DNA of 64,000 nt from Clostridia bacterium (GTDB lineage Bacteria > Bacillota > Clostridia > Christensenellales > Borkfalkiaceae), in assembly GCA_017558825.1 (NCBI GenBank), contig JAFYTO010000003.1, positions 62,001-126,000 on the forward strand, given 5' to 3'. Each line of letters begins with the position of its first letter. Position 1 is the first letter of the stretch. This document shows positions 15,940 to 24,038 of the stretch, piece after piece. Position numbers and translations under genes: made by a program. Below the pieces are notes generated by a model that was not told the origin of the DNA, searched no databases, and saw nothing but the letters and a program-made list of their open reading frames with translations.

Positions 15940-16035
15940 TAAACAAAAGTTAATATATGCCGAAAAAACCATTCTATATAATATCTAAAAGCTTCCATTG
16001 AAAAAAAAAGGAGTGTAATTTATTATCTATCCTAT

Positions 16036-16190
16036 GCCTTCCTTGTGTAAAGGTTAGTATTTATTTTTTTAAAAAGCCTCCCTTGTGTAAAGGGAGGTGT
16101 CATTTGCAAAATGACGGAGGGATTGACAGTTATATATAAACAATTTAAACAATCCCCCACCGCTAAAAGCGTAGCCCCTTTACTTAAAGA
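16036..16190 (+). repeat. Decayed L plus L-core-R element
   Basis: A broken L hairpin (16036-16056) precedes a full L (16076-16125, second hairpin CATTTGCAAAATG), a longer AT core and a partly decayed R (16150-16190). The right end lies 12 nt from the exporter promoter. Confidence 0.6.
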
Positions 16191-16202
16191 TGGTATAGCC
16201 GT

Positions 16203-16231
16203 TTGACAAAATTTATATATAGGTTTATACT
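16203..16231 (+). promoter_or_regulatory. Promoter of the metal exporter gene
   Basis: A perfect TTGACA (16203-16208), a 17-nt spacer and TATACT (16226-16231). The leader is only about 25 nt, leaving no room for a riboswitch. Confidence 0.75.
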
Positions 16232-16262
16232 AATATTGCTTACATAAATTTAGGTATTGGTT

Positions 16263-17138
16263 ATGACGTTTAATGATTTTTTACACGTGCTATTACACTC
16301 GGTTTTAGATAGTTTAATAGTGTTCCCATTTTTAATAATAACATATATAATAATTGAACTTATAGAACGTAAGGCATTATTTTTTAGAAACGGCAAATTA
16401 TTAAGTGGCAAAAACGCACCGCTACTCGCGGGTGCTTTAGGCATATTTCCTCAATGTGGATTTTCTGTTATGAGTGCCAAGCTTTATGAAAATAATCTTA
16501 TTAAAGTAGGAACGCTACTTGCCGTATTTATTGCTACCAGTGACGAGGCTTTTGCTATTCTATTAACAAACGGCCAATTTTTGCCACTTGCTATGCTCTT
16601 AATATTAAAGTTTGTTTGTGCTCTAGCAGTAGGTTATTTAGTAAACGTATTTATTAAAAGTAAAATATTTGTAAAATATAAAAAATTTACCTTCACGCAC
16701 GAAGAGTATTGCACTCAATGCGGTAATAGTAAAAATGCCAAAAATTTATTTGAGGCATACTTTTTATATCCGATTTTACACGCGCTTAAAACGCTATTAT
16801 TTATATTTATTGTAAACTTTGTATTCGCTCTTTTAATAGAGTTAATAGGGGAAGAACGTATCTTAGCGTTTATGGCAAAAGGCAAGTATTTAGGGCCGTT
16901 TGTAACCGCTATTATAGGTCTTATTCCAAACTGTGCTTCATCAATTTTAATTACACAGTTTTACGTTAACGGCGGTATTACTTTTGGGAGTTTATTTGCA
17001 GGGCTTTCAGCCAATGCTGGAATCGGGCTTGCGGTTGTTTTAAAGAATAAAAACAAGGTTAAAAGTGGGTTATTAATTTTGCTTTCGCTTTATTTAATAA
17101 GCGTAGCAATAGGGTTAATTTTAAACTTATTTATTTAA
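16263..17138 (+). CDS. Putative 10-TM heavy-metal exporter (ArsP_2 / putative manganese transporter)
   Basis: A 291-residue polytopic membrane protein with two homologous halves, each marked by a proline-cysteine helix motif: GIFPQCGFSVMSAKL (about 60-75) and GLIPNCASSILITQ (about 219-233). These match the putative heavy-metal exporter family often annotated as putative manganese transporter. A cytoplasmic loop near 150-160 carries EEYCTQCGN, a CxxC-type site. The ATG at 16263 is preferred over a TTG at 16257; the Shine-Dalgarno is weak (TAGG). One nt separates it from the PPTase gene. The substrate is not deducible. Confidence 0.7.
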   Translation: MTFNDFLHVLLHSVLDSLIVFPFLIITYIIIELIERKALFFRNGKLLSGKNAPLLAGALGIFPQCGFSVMSAKLYENNLIKVGTLLAVFIATSDEAFAILLTNGQFLPLAMLLILKFVCALAVGYLVNVFIKSKIFVKYKKFTFTHEEYCTQCGNSKNAKNLFEAYFLYPILHALKTLLFIFIVNFVFALLIELIGEERILAFMAKGKYLGPFVTAIIGLIPNCASSILITQFYVNGGITFGSLFAGLSANAGIGLAVVLKNKNKVKSGLLILLSLYLISVAIGLILNLFI

Positions 17139-17139
17139 T

Positions 17140-17682
17140 ATGAAAAACACAGTATTTTATATAGTAAAAAAATTTAACAAGCCAAATGATAATTTATTTG
17201 ATTTTGTTGAGCGTCATTCATTTACTAAGTATGGTGATAAGTGGGAAGCAAGCGTTTTTGCTTATCAAACGCTATACAAAGGCTTAAATAAAATTTATGG
17301 CGTAAATGATTACAACGTTGACTTTTTGGAAAGCGGAAAACCTATTATGAGCGGTTATAGCGTTTCGGTTAGTCATACAAGCGGAGCTGTTGCCGTTGCC
17401 TTTTTAAAGGGCGATTTGCCTGTAGGAATTGATTTAGAGTTAATTGGCAATAAGAAGAGTGAAAGGCTTAACAAACTATTAAATATACAAGGCGAAGCTA
17501 GCGCTAAAAAGCAGTATTTAGAGTTTACCAAGCGTGAAAGCATTATTAAGGCGCATAATTTAAATATGCTAACAAAATGCAATATTGAATTTAAAGGCAT
17601 TTCTAAAACGGTAAACGTTGAGGGTACAGAATATGCTCTATCCGTGTATTTTGATGGTGAAATAAAGGAGATAATTTTATGA
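17140..17682 (+). CDS. 4'-phosphopantetheinyl transferase superfamily protein
   Basis: It transfers phosphopantetheine from CoA to carrier-protein serines. The three family signatures are present: SVSHTSGAVAVAF, VGIDLE with metal ligands D98 and E100, and FTKRESIIKA with E133 and K137. At 180 residues it is shorter than Sfp (about 220-230) but complete. No carrier protein or synthase lies in the window, so the target could be the fatty-acid ACP or a natural-product enzyme elsewhere. It overlaps the next gene by 4 nt (ATGA). Confidence 0.85.
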   Translation: MKNTVFYIVKKFNKPNDNLFDFVERHSFTKYGDKWEASVFAYQTLYKGLNKIYGVNDYNVDFLESGKPIMSGYSVSVSHTSGAVAVAFLKGDLPVGIDLELIGNKKSERLNKLLNIQGEASAKKQYLEFTKRESIIKAHNLNMLTKCNIEFKGISKTVNVEGTEYALSVYFDGEIKEIIL

Positions 17683-17876
17683 AAATAGTTTTTAATAGTG
17701 ATGAAAGGGTTGTTAAAGCTATACGAGATGGACTAAAACGTAAAGACGGTTATTGTCCATGTAGAATTCAACGCATTGAAGACAACGTTTGTATGTGCAA
17801 AGAGTTTAGGGACCAAATAGCAGACCCTAATTTTGAGGGCTACTGCCACTGCAAATTATATTATAAGGAAAAGTAA
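17679..17876 (+). CDS. Ferredoxin:thioredoxin reductase catalytic-subunit-like protein
   Basis: 65 residues with three CxC pairs: C26/C28 (YCPCR), C38/C40 (CMCKEFR) and C56/C58 (GYCHCKLYY). This is the FTR beta-chain arrangement, where such cysteines bind a 4Fe-4S cluster and form the redox-active disulfide. It is shorter than plant or cyanobacterial chains (about 110). Small stand-alone versions occur in anaerobes. Its start overlaps the PPTase stop, so the two are translationally coupled. Partner thioredoxin is unknown. Confidence 0.75.
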   Translation: MKIVFNSDERVVKAIRDGLKRKDGYCPCRIQRIEDNVCMCKEFRDQIADPNFEGYCHCKLYYKEK

Positions 17877-17884
17877 AATCAAAA

Positions 17885-18159
17885 GCCTCCCTTGTGTAAA
17901 GGGAGGTGTCACGCATTGCGTGACGGAGGGATTGACTTTTACAAAACGCAAAACTTTTTTCTATTAAAGCCTCCCTTGTGTAAAGGGAGGTGTCATTTTA
18001 ATGACGGAGGCTTAATTTTTACAAAACGCAAAACTTTTTTCTATTAAAGCCTCCCTTGTGTAAAGGGAGGTGGCACGTAAGTGACGGAGGGATTGGTTTA
18101 TATATAATTTAAACAATCCCCCACCGCTAAAAGCGGAGCCCCCTTTGCACAAAGGGGCC
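17885..18159 (+). repeat. Island D: three tandem L modules plus R
   Basis: L copies start at 17885, 17969 and 18049. The first two are separated by the same 34-nt type-1 spacer used in island A. The second L ends CGGAGGCTTA instead of GGAGGGATTG. Second hairpins read CACGCATTGCGTG, CATTTTAATG and CACGTAAGTG, so length and sequence vary while the palindrome is kept. An AT core and R (18114-18159) follow. Confidence 0.85.
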
Positions 18160-18286
18160 GTAATAATTTTATATTACAAAACACAAGTAAAATTTTTAAA
18201 AGTATAACTTCAAAATTATAAATAGTGTAAAATCTTATTTTGAAATTTCAATTGAAAAAAAGGAAAACGACTTATTATCTAACCAA

Positions 18287-18734
18287 GCCTCTCTTGTGTA
18301 AAGGGAGGTGGCAACCAACGGTTGACGGAGGGATTGTAAATGGAAAAAAAGCATAACAAAAAACTTGTTTTTATTGCAAAAATGTTAAGAAAAACTATGA
18401 CTAAGGAAGAAAGACATTTGTGGTATGATTTTTTGCGTACTTATCCCATTCGTTTCTTACGACAAAAAATAATTGGAAATTACGTGGTTGATTTTTACTG
18501 TGCAAAAGCAAATCTAGTAATTGAACTTGACGGCTCAGGTCATTATACGAACGAGGGCGTTAAAAATGATGCCGAACGAACATTGTTTTTAGAAAGTTAC
18601 GGATTAAAAATTATGAGAATAGCAAATAATGAACTTATTAAAAATTTTAAAGGGGTTTGTGAGTATATTGATGAAGTTGTAAAGCAATCAATCCCCCACC
18701 GCTAAAAGCGGAGCCCCCTTTGCACAAAGGGGCC
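18287..18734 (+). mobile_element. Complete L-nuclease-R element, candidate autonomous mobile element
   Basis: L (18287-18336) ends GACGGAGGGATTG, the DUF559 gene starts 3 nt later, and R (18689-18734) contains the gene's final codons and stop. Total 448 bp. In other copies the coding part is replaced by a 16-24 nt AT core. L here has second hairpin CAACCAACGGTTG. No target-site duplication is obvious by eye. Confidence 0.7.
18340..18705 (+). CDS. DUF559 endonuclease-domain protein embedded in the L/R repeat
   Basis: 121 residues of the DUF559 family, a PD-(D/E)xK-like fold related to very-short-patch-repair (Vsr) nucleases. The likely catalytic residues are D51 (YVVDFYC), E62 and D64 (VIELDGSGHY), with H68. 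The N-terminus (MLRKTMTKEERHLWYDFLR) is typical. The gene depends on the repeat: GGAGGG at 18327-18332, part of the conserved L end, is an ideal ribosome-binding site 7 nt before the ATG. The last four codons (IPHR) and the TAA lie in R. No promoter was identified. I infer it acts on its own repeat; a house-keeping repair role is the alternative. Confidence 0.88.
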   Translation: MEKKHNKKLVFIAKMLRKTMTKEERHLWYDFLRTYPIRFLRQKIIGNYVVDFYCAKANLVIELDGSGHYTNEGVKNDAERTLFLESYGLKIMRIANNELIKNFKGVCEYIDEVVKQSIPHR

Positions 18735-18756
18735 TAAACAAAAGTTAATATATGCC

Positions 18757-18781
18757 GTAGGGGAGCATTCCATATGCTCCC
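18757..18781. repeat. GTAG-hairpin repeat, REP-like
   Basis: GTAG is followed by GGGAGCAT and ATGCTCCC paired around TCCAT. A GTAG tetranucleotide beside a stem is the hallmark of REP sequences recognised by RAYT/IS200-type transposases. No such transposase is in the window. A degenerate copy lies at 9620. Confidence 0.6.
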
Positions 18782-18835
18782 ATTATATATAAATTATTGC
18801 CACCTTTTAACTAGTGTTTATATCTTTTTCTTAAA

Positions 18836-18884
18836 GCCTCCTATTGCGAAAAAGGGAGGTGTCATTTTAATGACGGAGGGATTG
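18836..18884 (+). repeat. Solitary L module
   Basis: A 49-nt L with a variant first hairpin (CCTCCTATTGCGAAAAAGGG) and second hairpin CATTTTAATG. It is followed by TAATTATATAAAA as at 10320, with no R downstream. Confidence 0.7.
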
Positions 18885-18909
18885 TAATTATATAAAACAA
18901 ACAACAACT

Positions 18910-19074
18910 TTAATTAAAAAGTTCTTCAAGCAATTTTTCTGTTTCAGCATAGGAAGACTGAGGTTTTGACGGGTGTAAAAATAAGTTTTTACAAGATATA
19001 TAAACTCTTTCATCTTTTTGTTCAACTTTTTTAGTTTCCAAACACCAATCAACAATTTTATTTATAATATTCAT
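18910..19074 (-). CDS. Small hypothetical protein within the repeat region
   Basis: 54 residues (MNIINKIVDWCLETKKVEQK...). The start at 19074 is chosen because AAGGAG lies 7 nt before it on the minus strand. A longer frame from 19122 lacks a ribosome-binding site. TATAAT lies on the minus strand near 19100 with a poor -35. No family is recognised. It is rich in Lys and Glu, has no signal or membrane segment and is probably cytoplasmic. Confidence 0.5.
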   Translation of the reverse strand: MNIINKIVDWCLETKKVEQKDERVYISCKNLFLHPSKPQSSYAETEKLLEELFN

Positions 19075-19114
19075 ACCGTTTCTCCTTATTACACCGCTAT
19101 TATATGTGTTAATA

Positions 19115-19134
19115 TATGACAACAGTATGTCATA
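19115..19134. promoter_or_regulatory. Inverted repeat upstream of the small minus-strand gene
   Basis: TATGAC and GTCATA are inverted copies separated by 8 nt. They lie around the expected -35 region of the 54-residue gene and could be an operator. Confidence 0.35.
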
Positions 19135-19220
19135 AAAAATAAATTTTTGTAAAAATTTGTAAAAATTTTAGGGCGAATATATGACCACCACTACAAAAAG
19201 TTAAAAATATGTTAATAAAA

Positions 19221-19284
19221 AGCCCTTGTGTAAAAAGGGTACGCTTAAATTCTCTCTATTCCTTGCCTCCCTTGTGTAAAACGC
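19221..19284. repeat. Decayed L and L-prime remnants (island F)
   Basis: GCCCTTGTGTAAAAAGGG followed by ACGCTTAAATTCTCTC is a decayed L-prime; 19265-19281 is a truncated L hairpin. Confidence 0.5.
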
Positions 19285-19304
19285 AAAGTTGTTTTTTTCT
19301 ACAA

Positions 19305-19418
19305 GCCTCCCTTGTGTAAAGGGAGGTGTCACGCCTTGCGTGACGGAGGGATTGACAGTCATATAATTTAAAACAATCCCCCACCGCTAAAGCGGAGCCC
19401 CCTTTACACAAAGGGGCC
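19305..19418 (+). mobile_element. Minimal L-core-R element
   Basis: L is 19305-19354 (second hairpin CACGCCTTGCGTG), the core ACAGTCATATAATTTAAAA, and R 19374-19418. It is the last copy in the window; none is seen from 19.45 to 64 kb. Confidence 0.75.
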
Positions 19419-19476
19419 GTAATAAATATTGTTTATTTTATGCTTGGCTATTTATTTGCTCCCATTAAAATTTATA

Positions 19477-19503
19477 AAAAAAAGCGACCTAACAAGGTCG
19501 CTT
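19477..19503 (-). terminator. Terminator of the ACT-DUF711 operon
   Basis: GCGACCT and AGGTCGC pair around AACA. On the minus strand a T-run follows. Confidence 0.75.
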
Positions 19504-19516
19504 TAAAATTTTACGT

Positions 19517-20872
19517 TTAGTTTTTATTACCGTGAATAGGTGCAGGAATAATTCCACCGCGCGCAATAAACTTTTCAGCACTCGCGCTTTTTACAGGCAT
19601 AATAGGCGCAGTGCCTAATAAACCGCCAAACTCAACAGAGTCGCCAACAGTTTTGTTTGGTACAGGAATAATTCTAACCGCAGTAGTTTTATTGTTTACC
19701 ATACCAATAGCGGCCTCATCGGCAATAATTGCGCTTATTGTTGAAGCTGGAGTATCGCCAGGAACGGCAACCATATCTATACCAACAGAGCAAACAGCCG
19801 TCATGGCTTCTAACTTGCTTAAAGTTAAAACGCCTTTTTCAGTTGCGCTAATCATACCTTCGTCTTCACTAACAGGAATAAATGCACCGCTAAGACCGCC
19901 TACTTTTGAACTTGCCATTACGCCGCCTTTTTTAACTGAATCATTAAGTATTGCAAGGCAAGCGGTTGTTCCGTGTGTGCCTACCGTTTCTAAGCCCATT
20001 TCTTCTAAAATTCTGCCAACACTGTCGCCAATAGCTGGGGTTGGGGCAAGAGAAAGGTCAACAATACCACTTTCAGCGTTAAGCCTTTTTGCAGCCTCGT
20101 TTGCAATAAGTTGGCCAACGCGTGTAATTTTAAACGCAGTTTTCTTAATAATTTCACTAATTTCAGTAATGTTTGCGTTAGGCGCTTCTTTAACTGCTCT
20201 ATATACAACGCCTGGGCCAGATACGCCAACGTTTATAACACATTCGCCCTCGCCAACGCCGTGGAAAGCGCCAGCCATAAACGGATTATCTTCAACAGCG
20301 TTACAAAATACTACGAATTTGGCTGCGCCAAAACCGTCTCTATCCTTTGTTAATTCAGTAGTCTTTTTAATTATTTTACCAATTTGGCTAATAGCGTCTA
20401 AGTTTATGCCAGAGCGAGTTGTTCCAATGTTAACAGAAGAGCATAAAATATCTGTACTTGATAAAACTTCTGGAATGCTTTCAATAAACGAATGCTCGTA
20501 AGAAGTTGTGCTTTTGTGTACGAGAGCAGAGTATCCGCCAATAAAGTCAACGCCAACGGCTTTGCCGGCATCGTCAAGGGCTTTTGCAATAACAATTTCC
20601 TTGCCTTTAAACGGCGCGCTAATAAGTGAAACAGGCGTTACTGAAATACGCTTGTTTACAATAGGAACGCCAAACTCATTTGAAAGGTCTTTTGCCACCT
20701 TAACAATGTCTTTTGCGCGTGTAGTTATAAGGTTGTAACAGTTTTGAGCAGTTTCTTCAACGGTTGAAGCAATGCAACCAAAAAGTGATATGCCCATTGT
20801 TATGGTGCGCACGTCAAAATGCTCGTTTTGCACCATATTTATAGTTTCTAAAATTTCGCTTTTATTTATCAT
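19517..20872 (-). CDS. PFL-like DUF711 family protein (UPF0210)
   Basis: 451 residues, the full family length. The start [20 protein letters not shown] and the internal stretch [20 protein letters not shown] are typical of DUF711/UPF0210, structurally related to pyruvate formate-lyase and ribonucleotide-reductase barrels. No biochemical function is firmly established. The gene is 2 nt downstream of a small ACT-domain gene. This ACT-DUF711 pairing is conserved in Firmicutes and suggests amino-acid-responsive control. Confidence 0.88.
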   Translation of the reverse strand: MINKSEILETINMVQNEHFDVRTITMGISLFGCIASTVEETAQNCYNLITTRAKDIVKVAKDLSNEFGVPIVNKRISVTPVSLISAPFKGKEIVIAKALDDAGKAVGVDFIGGYSALVHKSTTSYEHSFIESIPEVLSSTDILCSSVNIGTTRSGINLDAISQIGKIIKKTTELTKDRDGFGAAKFVVFCNAVEDNPFMAGAFHGVGEGECVINVGVSGPGVVYRAVKEAPNANITEISEIIKKTAFKITRVGQLIANEAAKRLNAESGIVDLSLAPTPAIGDSVGRILEEMGLETVGTHGTTACLAILNDSVKKGGVMASSKVGGLSGAFIPVSEDEGMISATEKGVLTLSKLEAMTAVCSVGIDMVAVPGDTPASTISAIIADEAAIGMVNNKTTAVRIIPVPNKTVGDSVEFGGLLGTAPIMPVKSASAEKFIARGGIIPAPIHGNKN

Positions 20873-20874
20873 TT

Positions 20875-21144
20875 TTATACCCTATGCATTGAGTTAAAAA
20901 TATCTTCGTGTTGAACCATAATTTTAACGCCGATTTCTTCGCCTTTTTTGGCTACCACTTCTTGAAGTTCGCCAAAACCTATCTTTGAATTTTCTAAATT
21001 TACAAGCATAATCATAGTAAAATAGCCTTGCATAACTGTTTGGCTAATATCTTCAATATTTATGTTGTTTTGTGCTAAAATTGTAGCCACGGTGGCTATT
21101 ATTCCAGCCTTGTCTTTACCTAAAACGGTTAAAATTGCTTTCAT
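20875..21144 (-). CDS. ACT domain-containing protein (UPF0237)
   Basis: 89 residues forming one ACT domain: [20 protein letters not shown] at the N-terminus, then [22 protein letters not shown] domains bind amino acids or similar ligands and regulate a partner. The conserved neighbour DUF711 is the likely partner. An AAGGAG ribosome-binding site lies upstream on the minus strand. GcvR-like is a weaker alternative description. Confidence 0.88.
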   Translation of the reverse strand: MKAILTVLGKDKAGIIATVATILAQNNINIEDISQTVMQGYFTMIMLVNLENSKIGFGELQEVVAKKGEEIGVKIMVQHEDIFNSMHRV

Positions 21145-21300
21145 AGTAACTCCTTTTTTTAGCGTTGTTACAATACGAATAACACGTTTATTGTTCCATC
21201 GCTTTTATAGATATATTTTAGCATAAACACGTTATTTTTGCAACCTAATAAAGGCATTATTTAGTTTATAAAATGCAATGTAAAAGTTTAGAATTTAGCA

Positions 21301-21329
21301 TTGAAAAGTTTTAATTTTATTGATATAAT
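21301..21329 (+). promoter_or_regulatory. Promoter of the GH20-like gene
   Basis: TTGAAA (21301-21306), a 17-nt spacer and TATAAT (21324-21329). Confidence 0.7.
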
Positions 21330-21358
21330 AAAATTATTAAATATAAAGGAACGTGCTT

Positions 21359-23251
21359 ATGGAACTTAAATTACGAATTTTACAATTAGACCTTGCAAGG
21401 CAAAAAGAAAATATGACTTTTGTTAAAAAGTATATTGATTTTGCTAAAGAGTGGAATTACACTCACGTTCTTTTTTATCTTGAAAACGCCGTTCGCACAA
21501 AAGACACGCCGTTTTTTAATAAAGAAGAAACGTATAGTGAAGAAGAAATTTTAGAAATGATTGCTTATGCCGAAAGCAAGGGTATTGACATTATACCTGG
21601 CTTTGAAAACCTTGGCCACCAAGAAAAGTTTTTAGAGTATAAAGAACTTGAAGAATTTTCTGAAATTACTGATTATAAAACGCAAGGTAGAGGCTTCCAC
21701 CCATACAAGCGTGGTTCGGTAGGCTGTTTATCTAACCCTAACTTTATTGAGTTTATTGATAAATACGTTTATGACGTTGCTTCACTTTTTAAAAGCCCGT
21801 ATATTCATATGGGGCTTGACGAACCTTTTGACTTTGCCGTTTGTGACAAGTGTCGAAACAGGCTTAAAAATGGCGAAACTAAGAGCCAAATGTTTTTAGA
21901 CCATATTTTACGCTCGCACAAACTTTGCCAAAAGTTAGGCAAGCGTATGATGATGTGGGATGACTTTTTTGAATATGCCGACATTGTTGATAGCTTACCG
22001 CGTGACATTATTATGTGCAATTGGAACTATTCATACATTGCCGAAGAGCCTAACGGACACTGGACTAACCGTATTAAATGCGATTGGTTTAAGTATTATG
22101 AGGCGCGCGGTTTTGACTATATGTTCTGCGTTTACGCACATAGAGCGTCATCTACTTACAACTTAGAAACGTTTACAAAATACGGAGCAAAACACAATCC
22201 TTTAGGCGCGGTTATGACTACTTGGTGCCGTAACGACAGTTTTTATGAGGGTGCTATGCCGTTTATTGCATACGGCGGTAGTTTGTGGTCTGGCAAGGTT
22301 AAAACTAAAGAGGATGCTATTGATATTTACGCAAAATTGCTTGGTTCTAAAACGCTTGCAAACGTGGTTTACAACAATACTTCGTTTGGTTGTGGAAATT
22401 GGCGTCCTGATGAAATTTGTGAAAATGACGTTATGCTTAGATACGTTGAGCGCAAAACTCAAAGCGTTTTAATTCCTATTATGGAAAGTGAAATTGCCAC
22501 TTTAACAGGCGAGCAAAAAGATATTGCAGAAGATATTTACTGCGTAACTTTAAACGCATATATGGGCTTAAAACTTGCGTATATTGCAGAACAAATTTTT
22601 GACCGTTACGAAAGCGGAAAAGAAATGCCTGACTTTACTAAAGACGTAGAGTTTATTAAGCAAGGCTATACTAAAATTAAGGCTATTGCCGACAGGTTAT
22701 GGCAAAAAAATAGGCCTGACATTTTAAGTTGTAACGACAGTTTTAATAAAAAGTACCAAGGTATTTTTAACGCTATTAGCGACTTAGAAAAGCGTTTGCA
22801 AAATATTGAAAGGGGCGGCGTGTTATCGGTTGAATATATGCTTCCTGAAATATTCTTAACTTCGGAAGTAACTATCAAAGTTAAACACGTTGGCGAAGAC
22901 GAAGAACTTATTTATAAAGATAGGCTTTCTCCAAGCGTTTCCGGCTATGACGTGGCAGGCTGCTTTACTTATAGATTTAAAATTAAGAATAAAGAAGTTG
23001 AATACGTTAAGTTCGGCGTATTTGGCGAAGGCGCTTATTTCCCTGTTCACTTTAGATATACCGCTAACGGCGTTAAGTATATAGTAGATAAAGCCTCGGC
23101 TGTTTCAGGCATTGTTAAAAACGAGCAAAACGCTCAGAAGGACGATGCACGTTTTGCAATGGTTGGTAATGAAGACGGTATTGCACACTTTAACGACATT
23201 GCTCTTAGGAGTGAACTTCACGAAATGAAAGTAACGTTTAAAAAATTATAA
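21359..23251 (+). CDS. GH20-like glycoside hydrolase, beta-N-acetylhexosaminidase type
   Basis: 630 residues with a TIM-barrel N-terminal half. The catalytic Asp-Glu pair of GH20 is seen as HMGLDEP (D154, E155). Upstream IDIIPGFENLGHQEKFL and downstream MMMWDDFF fit the barrel strands. It has no signal peptide, so it acts in the cytosol on imported amino-sugar oligosaccharides. The C-terminal 200 residues are helical then beta-rich and unassigned. The ATG at 21359 is chosen over a GTG at 21353 because AAAGGA lies 8 nt before it. The exact substrate is not deducible. Confidence 0.75.
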   Translation: MELKLRILQLDLARQKENMTFVKKYIDFAKEWNYTHVLFYLENAVRTKDTPFFNKEETYSEEEILEMIAYAESKGIDIIPGFENLGHQEKFLEYKELEEFSEITDYKTQGRGFHPYKRGSVGCLSNPNFIEFIDKYVYDVASLFKSPYIHMGLDEPFDFAVCDKCRNRLKNGETKSQMFLDHILRSHKLCQKLGKRMMMWDDFFEYADIVDSLPRDIIMCNWNYSYIAEEPNGHWTNRIKCDWFKYYEARGFDYMFCVYAHRASSTYNLETFTKYGAKHNPLGAVMTTWCRNDSFYEGAMPFIAYGGSLWSGKVKTKEDAIDIYAKLLGSKTLANVVYNNTSFGCGNWRPDEICENDVMLRYVERKTQSVLIPIMESEIATLTGEQKDIAEDIYCVTLNAYMGLKLAYIAEQIFDRYESGKEMPDFTKDVEFIKQGYTKIKAIADRLWQKNRPDILSCNDSFNKKYQGIFNAISDLEKRLQNIERGGVLSVEYMLPEIFLTSEVTIKVKHVGEDEELIYKDRLSPSVSGYDVAGCFTYRFKIKNKEVEYVKFGVFGEGAYFPVHFRYTANGVKYIVDKASAVSGIVKNEQNAQKDDARFAMVGNEDGIAHFNDIALRSELHEMKVTFKKL

Positions 23252-23282
23252 TACTTAGGTGTTTTTCCGTGATATAATCAAA

Positions 23283-23312
23283 AAAGATTGGCTAAAAAGC
23301 CAATCTTTTTTA
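23283..23312. terminator. Bidirectional terminator between GH20 and HAD genes
   Basis: AAAGATTGGCT and AGCCAATCTTT form a perfect 11-bp stem around AAAA, with A-runs and T-runs on both sides. It serves both convergent genes. Confidence 0.85.
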
Positions 23313-23999
23313 TTTTACTATGTCTATAATTTGTTTTAGGTCGGTTATTGTATAAGTCACGTTAAAACCATCTTTTAAAGGGGCGAAATTGCGGTTAAAC
23401 CAGCAAGTGTCAATTCCTATTACGTTACCGCCTTTAATATCGCTTGTCAAACTGTCGCCAATAATTAAAGTATCACTTTTAAAAGCGTGACCAGCCTTCT
23501 TTTGAGCGTTTATAAAAAAGCCGAGTTCGGGTTTTGGATAGCCCATTTCTTCGCTAACAAAAATACCGTCAATATACTTCATAAAGGGTTGAGAGCCAAG
23601 GCGCTTTTCTTGCACTTTTGTAACGCCGTTAGTTACTATATAGATAGTTTTGTTATAGTCCTCTTTAAGCGTTTTTAAAACCTCATATGCTCCGTCAATA
23701 GTTTTAACGCCGTTTGCAAGGTTAGATAAAAATGCCTTGTTAAATTCTTCTGGGTTAATTTCAATGCCTGTAAGTTCTAAATATTCTTTAAATCTTAAAA
23801 CTACAATCTCTTCCTTTTTATATAAGCCTTTTTCATACTTTTTCCACCAACCATCGTTAATAACGTGGTATTTAGCGTAAAGTTCTTCCGTAAACGGTAA
23901 GTTAAATTTAAGGTTTGCGTTTTTAAAGGCTTCGTGCTCGGCGTAGTCAAAGTCAAGCAAGGTGTTATCTGCATCAAATAATAAAACGTTGTAACTCAT
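23310..23999 (-). CDS. HAD hydrolase, YjjG-type pyrimidine nucleotidase
   Basis: 229 residues. Motif I is DADNT (D9, D11), motif II IVTNG, motif III lysine in GYPKPE, and motif IV IIGDSLTSDIKGG. The spacing and GDSLTSDIKGGNVIGIDTCW match the YjjG subfamily, which dephosphorylates non-canonical pyrimidine nucleotides and so protects DNA. It stands alone on the minus strand. The substrate is inferred from subfamily only. Confidence 0.82.
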   Translation of the reverse strand: MSYNVLLFDADNTLLDFDYAEHEAFKNANLKFNLPFTEELYAKYHVINDGWWKKYEKGLYKKEEIVVLRFKEYLELTGIEINPEEFNKAFLSNLANGVKTIDGAYEVLKTLKEDYNKTIYIVTNGVTKVQEKRLGSQPFMKYIDGIFVSEEMGYPKPELGFFINAQKKAGHAFKSDTLIIGDSLTSDIKGGNVIGIDTCWFNRNFAPLKDGFNVTYTITDLKQIIDIVK

Positions 24000-24038
24000 A
24001 TCGTTATTTTACTATAATTTTATAAAATTTTCAATAGT

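Noticed and set aside
16203..16262. yybP-ykoY manganese riboswitch before the exporter
   Set aside because: The predicted leader is about 25 nt, too short for the aptamer.
19611..20501. Plus-strand 296-residue reading frame opposite DUF711
   Set aside because: It is antisense to a clear conserved family, has no ribosome-binding site and has biased composition.
22202..22472. Overlapping frames on both strands inside the GH20 gene
   Set aside because: Shadow frames of a confident gene with no start signals.
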